This document shows positions 62,899 through 64,000 of a DNA stretch of 64,000 bases, piece after piece (position 1 is the stretch's first letter; each line of letters opens with the position of its first letter). The notes beneath the pieces were generated by a model. That model had not been told where the DNA came from, made no database searches, and saw only the letters and a list, made by a program, of their open reading frames with translations. The position numbers and the translations under genes are program-made. This stretch comes from Desulfocicer vacuolatum DSM 3385 (lineage in GTDB: Bacteria > Desulfobacterota > Desulfobacteria > Desulfobacterales > Desulfobacteraceae): the NCBI RefSeq assembly GCF_900176365.1, contig NZ_FWXY01000004.1:205939-269938 (forward strand), given 5' to 3'.

Positions 62899-63246
62899 AT
62901 GGAACAAAATATTCTTTTTATGTTAAATCCCTGGATGGATTCCGATGGCCAAGGCCCTTATTATTGTCCGGGTTGCGGTGTTGTGGAAGGTTTTTTTGCT
63001 TATTCCATGGCGGTGAAAGCGACCATTGATATTGTTTATGTGGATTTTCAAAGGCCACGTCAAAAGGTTGTTGAAAAATTGGGATTGGAAAACCAGGAAT
63101 GTCCGGTTCTTGTCCTTGGCCGGGATTTAGAGCCCCCAGAAAATGCAAAAAAAAGTTTTTCCACGGGCAGATATTTCATTGATGATCCAGTGGGAATCTG
63201 TGATTTTCTGGGTAAAACATTTGACGGTATTCGACCCCATCCGTGA
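62899..63246 (+). CDS. DUF3088-family protein with CPGC motif
   Basis: 115 residues from ATG 62899 after AACAGGAG; a longer frame from 62728 reads through the R1 repeat and was rejected. The thioredoxin-like pattern YYCPGCGVVEG has Cys23 and Cys26. The remainder has the alpha/beta alternation expected for a thioredoxin-like fold. The family is of unknown function. The R1 tandem lies 45 bases upstream and a terminator-like hairpin follows. Confidence 0.8.
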   Translation: MEQNILFMLNPWMDSDGQGPYYCPGCGVVEGFFAYSMAVKATIDIVYVDFQRPRQKVVEKLGLENQECPVLVLGRDLEPPENAKKSFSTGRYFIDDPVGICDFLGKTFDGIRPHP

Positions 63247-63330
63247 TGTGCATGGTGGGATAGAATTTATATTCCATAATGATATTCTTAAATGTGATTG
63301 CAGAATACAGTATGGATTTTAAGGATAAAT

Positions 63331-63370
63331 AAAAAAAGGGTGTAAAATAAATATTTTACACCCTAAAGTT
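63331..63370. terminator. Bidirectional-type terminator
   Basis: A 12-bp perfect hairpin, GGGTGTAAAATA (63338-63349) and TATTTTACACCC (63352-63363), is preceded by A7 and followed by a T-rich tract. It can end transcription from the DUF3088 gene and from leftward transcripts. Confidence 0.65.
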
Positions 63371-63627
63371 TACAATTTTAATACTGGTAATGGTTAGAAC
63401 GGTTAAGGTGCCCCATTAAGTGTAAACTTAAGCTTCCAGCCTTTATTTGCAATGTTTTAAAAAACTTTCATTCTTATTTTGATAAATCATGTAGCTTTTC
63501 TATATGAAAGTCTATCTATAACACAAAAATTTTCAGTGATGTCCGGTTAGGTTCTTGCATGTTAAAAAAAACAATATAAAATACTTGATTTATTAATAAA
63601 TGAGAGCTAATTAAGCATGGCACTTAT

Positions 63628-63653
63628 CTTGTTATAATTGATTTTATAACAAG
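63628..63653 (+). promoter_or_regulatory. Hairpin covering the transposase ribosome-binding site
   Basis: CTTGTTATA (63628-63636) pairs with TATAACAAG (63645-63653). The right arm includes the start of the AAGGAG site for the transposase at 63663. Insertion elements often use such hairpins to limit translation. Confidence 0.45.
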
Positions 63654-63662
63654 GAGAAGTTA

Positions 63663-64000
63663 ATGCCCATAGCCCAATGCAAAAAACAAAAGATCAAATT
63701 TGATGCTGAATCCTTTATACAATATCTGCTGCCTTTACAAAAAATTCTGCTCACTACCCCTGCGCTTAATTCAAGGGGGTATCGGCCATTGAAAATGACG
63801 TTTGAAGACCAACTCAATGCTTTATTATTCTATCACCTTCAAGAGCATGAGTCTGCAAGAGATCTTGTCCAGTGCATGAAAGAAGATGATTTTGCCAAAA
63901 ATAACATAGCGCCTGATGGTGGTATCAGTCTCAGCAGTTTTTGTGAAGCCATTAATGATCGAGGACTCGAACAACTTCAATATGTCTTTGAGGAACTTTG
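63663..64000 (+). CDS. IS4-type transposase, N-terminal part (runs off the window)
   Basis: 112 codons are visible, from ATG after AAGGAG, and the frame is open at the right edge. The sequence (FIQYLLPLQKILLTTPALNS, MTFEDQLNALLFYHLQEHES, ARDLVQCMKEDDF) resembles the N-terminal region of IS4-family transposases. The catalytic DDE residues lie beyond the window. The insertion-sequence left end probably falls between 63405 and 63560, where GGTGCCCCATTAAGTG and GATGTCCGGTTAGG occur, but its right end is outside. Confidence 0.75.
   Translation, partial: MPIAQCKKQKIKFDAESFIQYLLPLQKILLTTPALNSRGYRPLKMTFEDQLNALLFYHLQEHESARDLVQCMKEDDFAKNNIAPDGGISLSSFCEAINDRGLEQLQYVFEEL

Overview
The window looks like chromosomal DNA of an anaerobic, sulfate-reducing deltaproteobacterium of the Desulfobacteraceae type. 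This is inferred from gene content, not from a marker gene: an LL-diaminopimelate aminotransferase, a MoeA fused to a binding-protein-like domain, a methyltransferase of the MttB superfamily beside a BCCT transporter, a cytidylate-kinase-like protein, a C-GCxxG-C-C protein, and many two-component and GGDEF proteins. Base composition is moderate. No rRNA, tRNA or CRISPR array was seen.

Layout. 1-10.8 kb: an M16C peptidase with a small winged-helix partner, rsmA, dapL-moeA, a MoeA-PBP fusion and a secreted thermonuclease. 10.9-15.5 kb: a two-gene RND efflux operon. 15.7-16.3 kb: a GntR regulator. 16.5-23.6 kb: a tightly spaced minus-strand series of [NiFe]-hydrogenase small subunit, large subunit, maturation protease, PAS hybrid histidine kinase and REC-GGDEF protein. 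This is the most interesting unit because it suggests hydrogen-linked c-di-GMP signalling. 24-27 kb: a triple SBP-GGDEF receptor. 27-30.3 kb: a FabG-like reductase, amtB and glnK. 31-35.3 kb: histidine degradation (MarR-GNAT regulator, hutU, hutI). 35.7-38.9 kb: a BCCT transporter and a non-pyrrolysine MttB homologue, probably for betaine-type quaternary amines. 39.5-43.5 kb: an SBP-GAF-PAS sensor kinase and an NtrC-type regulator. 44-48.9 kb: an MFS transporter, an NCS2 permease with a RsbW-like C-terminal domain, and a cytidylate-kinase-like protein. 48.9-55.4 kb: a complete tripartite RND efflux operon under a MarR regulator with overlapping palindromic operators. 55.7-57.6 kb: MauE-like, rhodanese and C-GCxxG-C-C genes. 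57.9-61 kb: queD-queE-queC, then queF, for preQ0/preQ1 synthesis. 61-64 kb: L-serine ammonia-lyase, a DUF3088 protein and the start of an IS transposase.

The intergenic space holds several dispersed repeat families. R1 is a modular family: module A is about 200 nt with a core hairpin of 83 nt, module B is about 95 nt, and units are joined at TTATAT. It occurs at 13 loci on both strands, sometimes running into the 3' ends of genes. R2 is a 163-184 nt nested palindrome present three times, each copy with terminal inverted repeats and a perfect 7-bp target duplication, so it is a MITE-like element. R3 is a 21-27 nt motif present three times, two copies bracketing the hydrogenase genes in opposite orientation. 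R4 is a roughly 60-nt pair. The repeats occupy most gaps over 300 bases and are the clearest sign of genome plasticity here.
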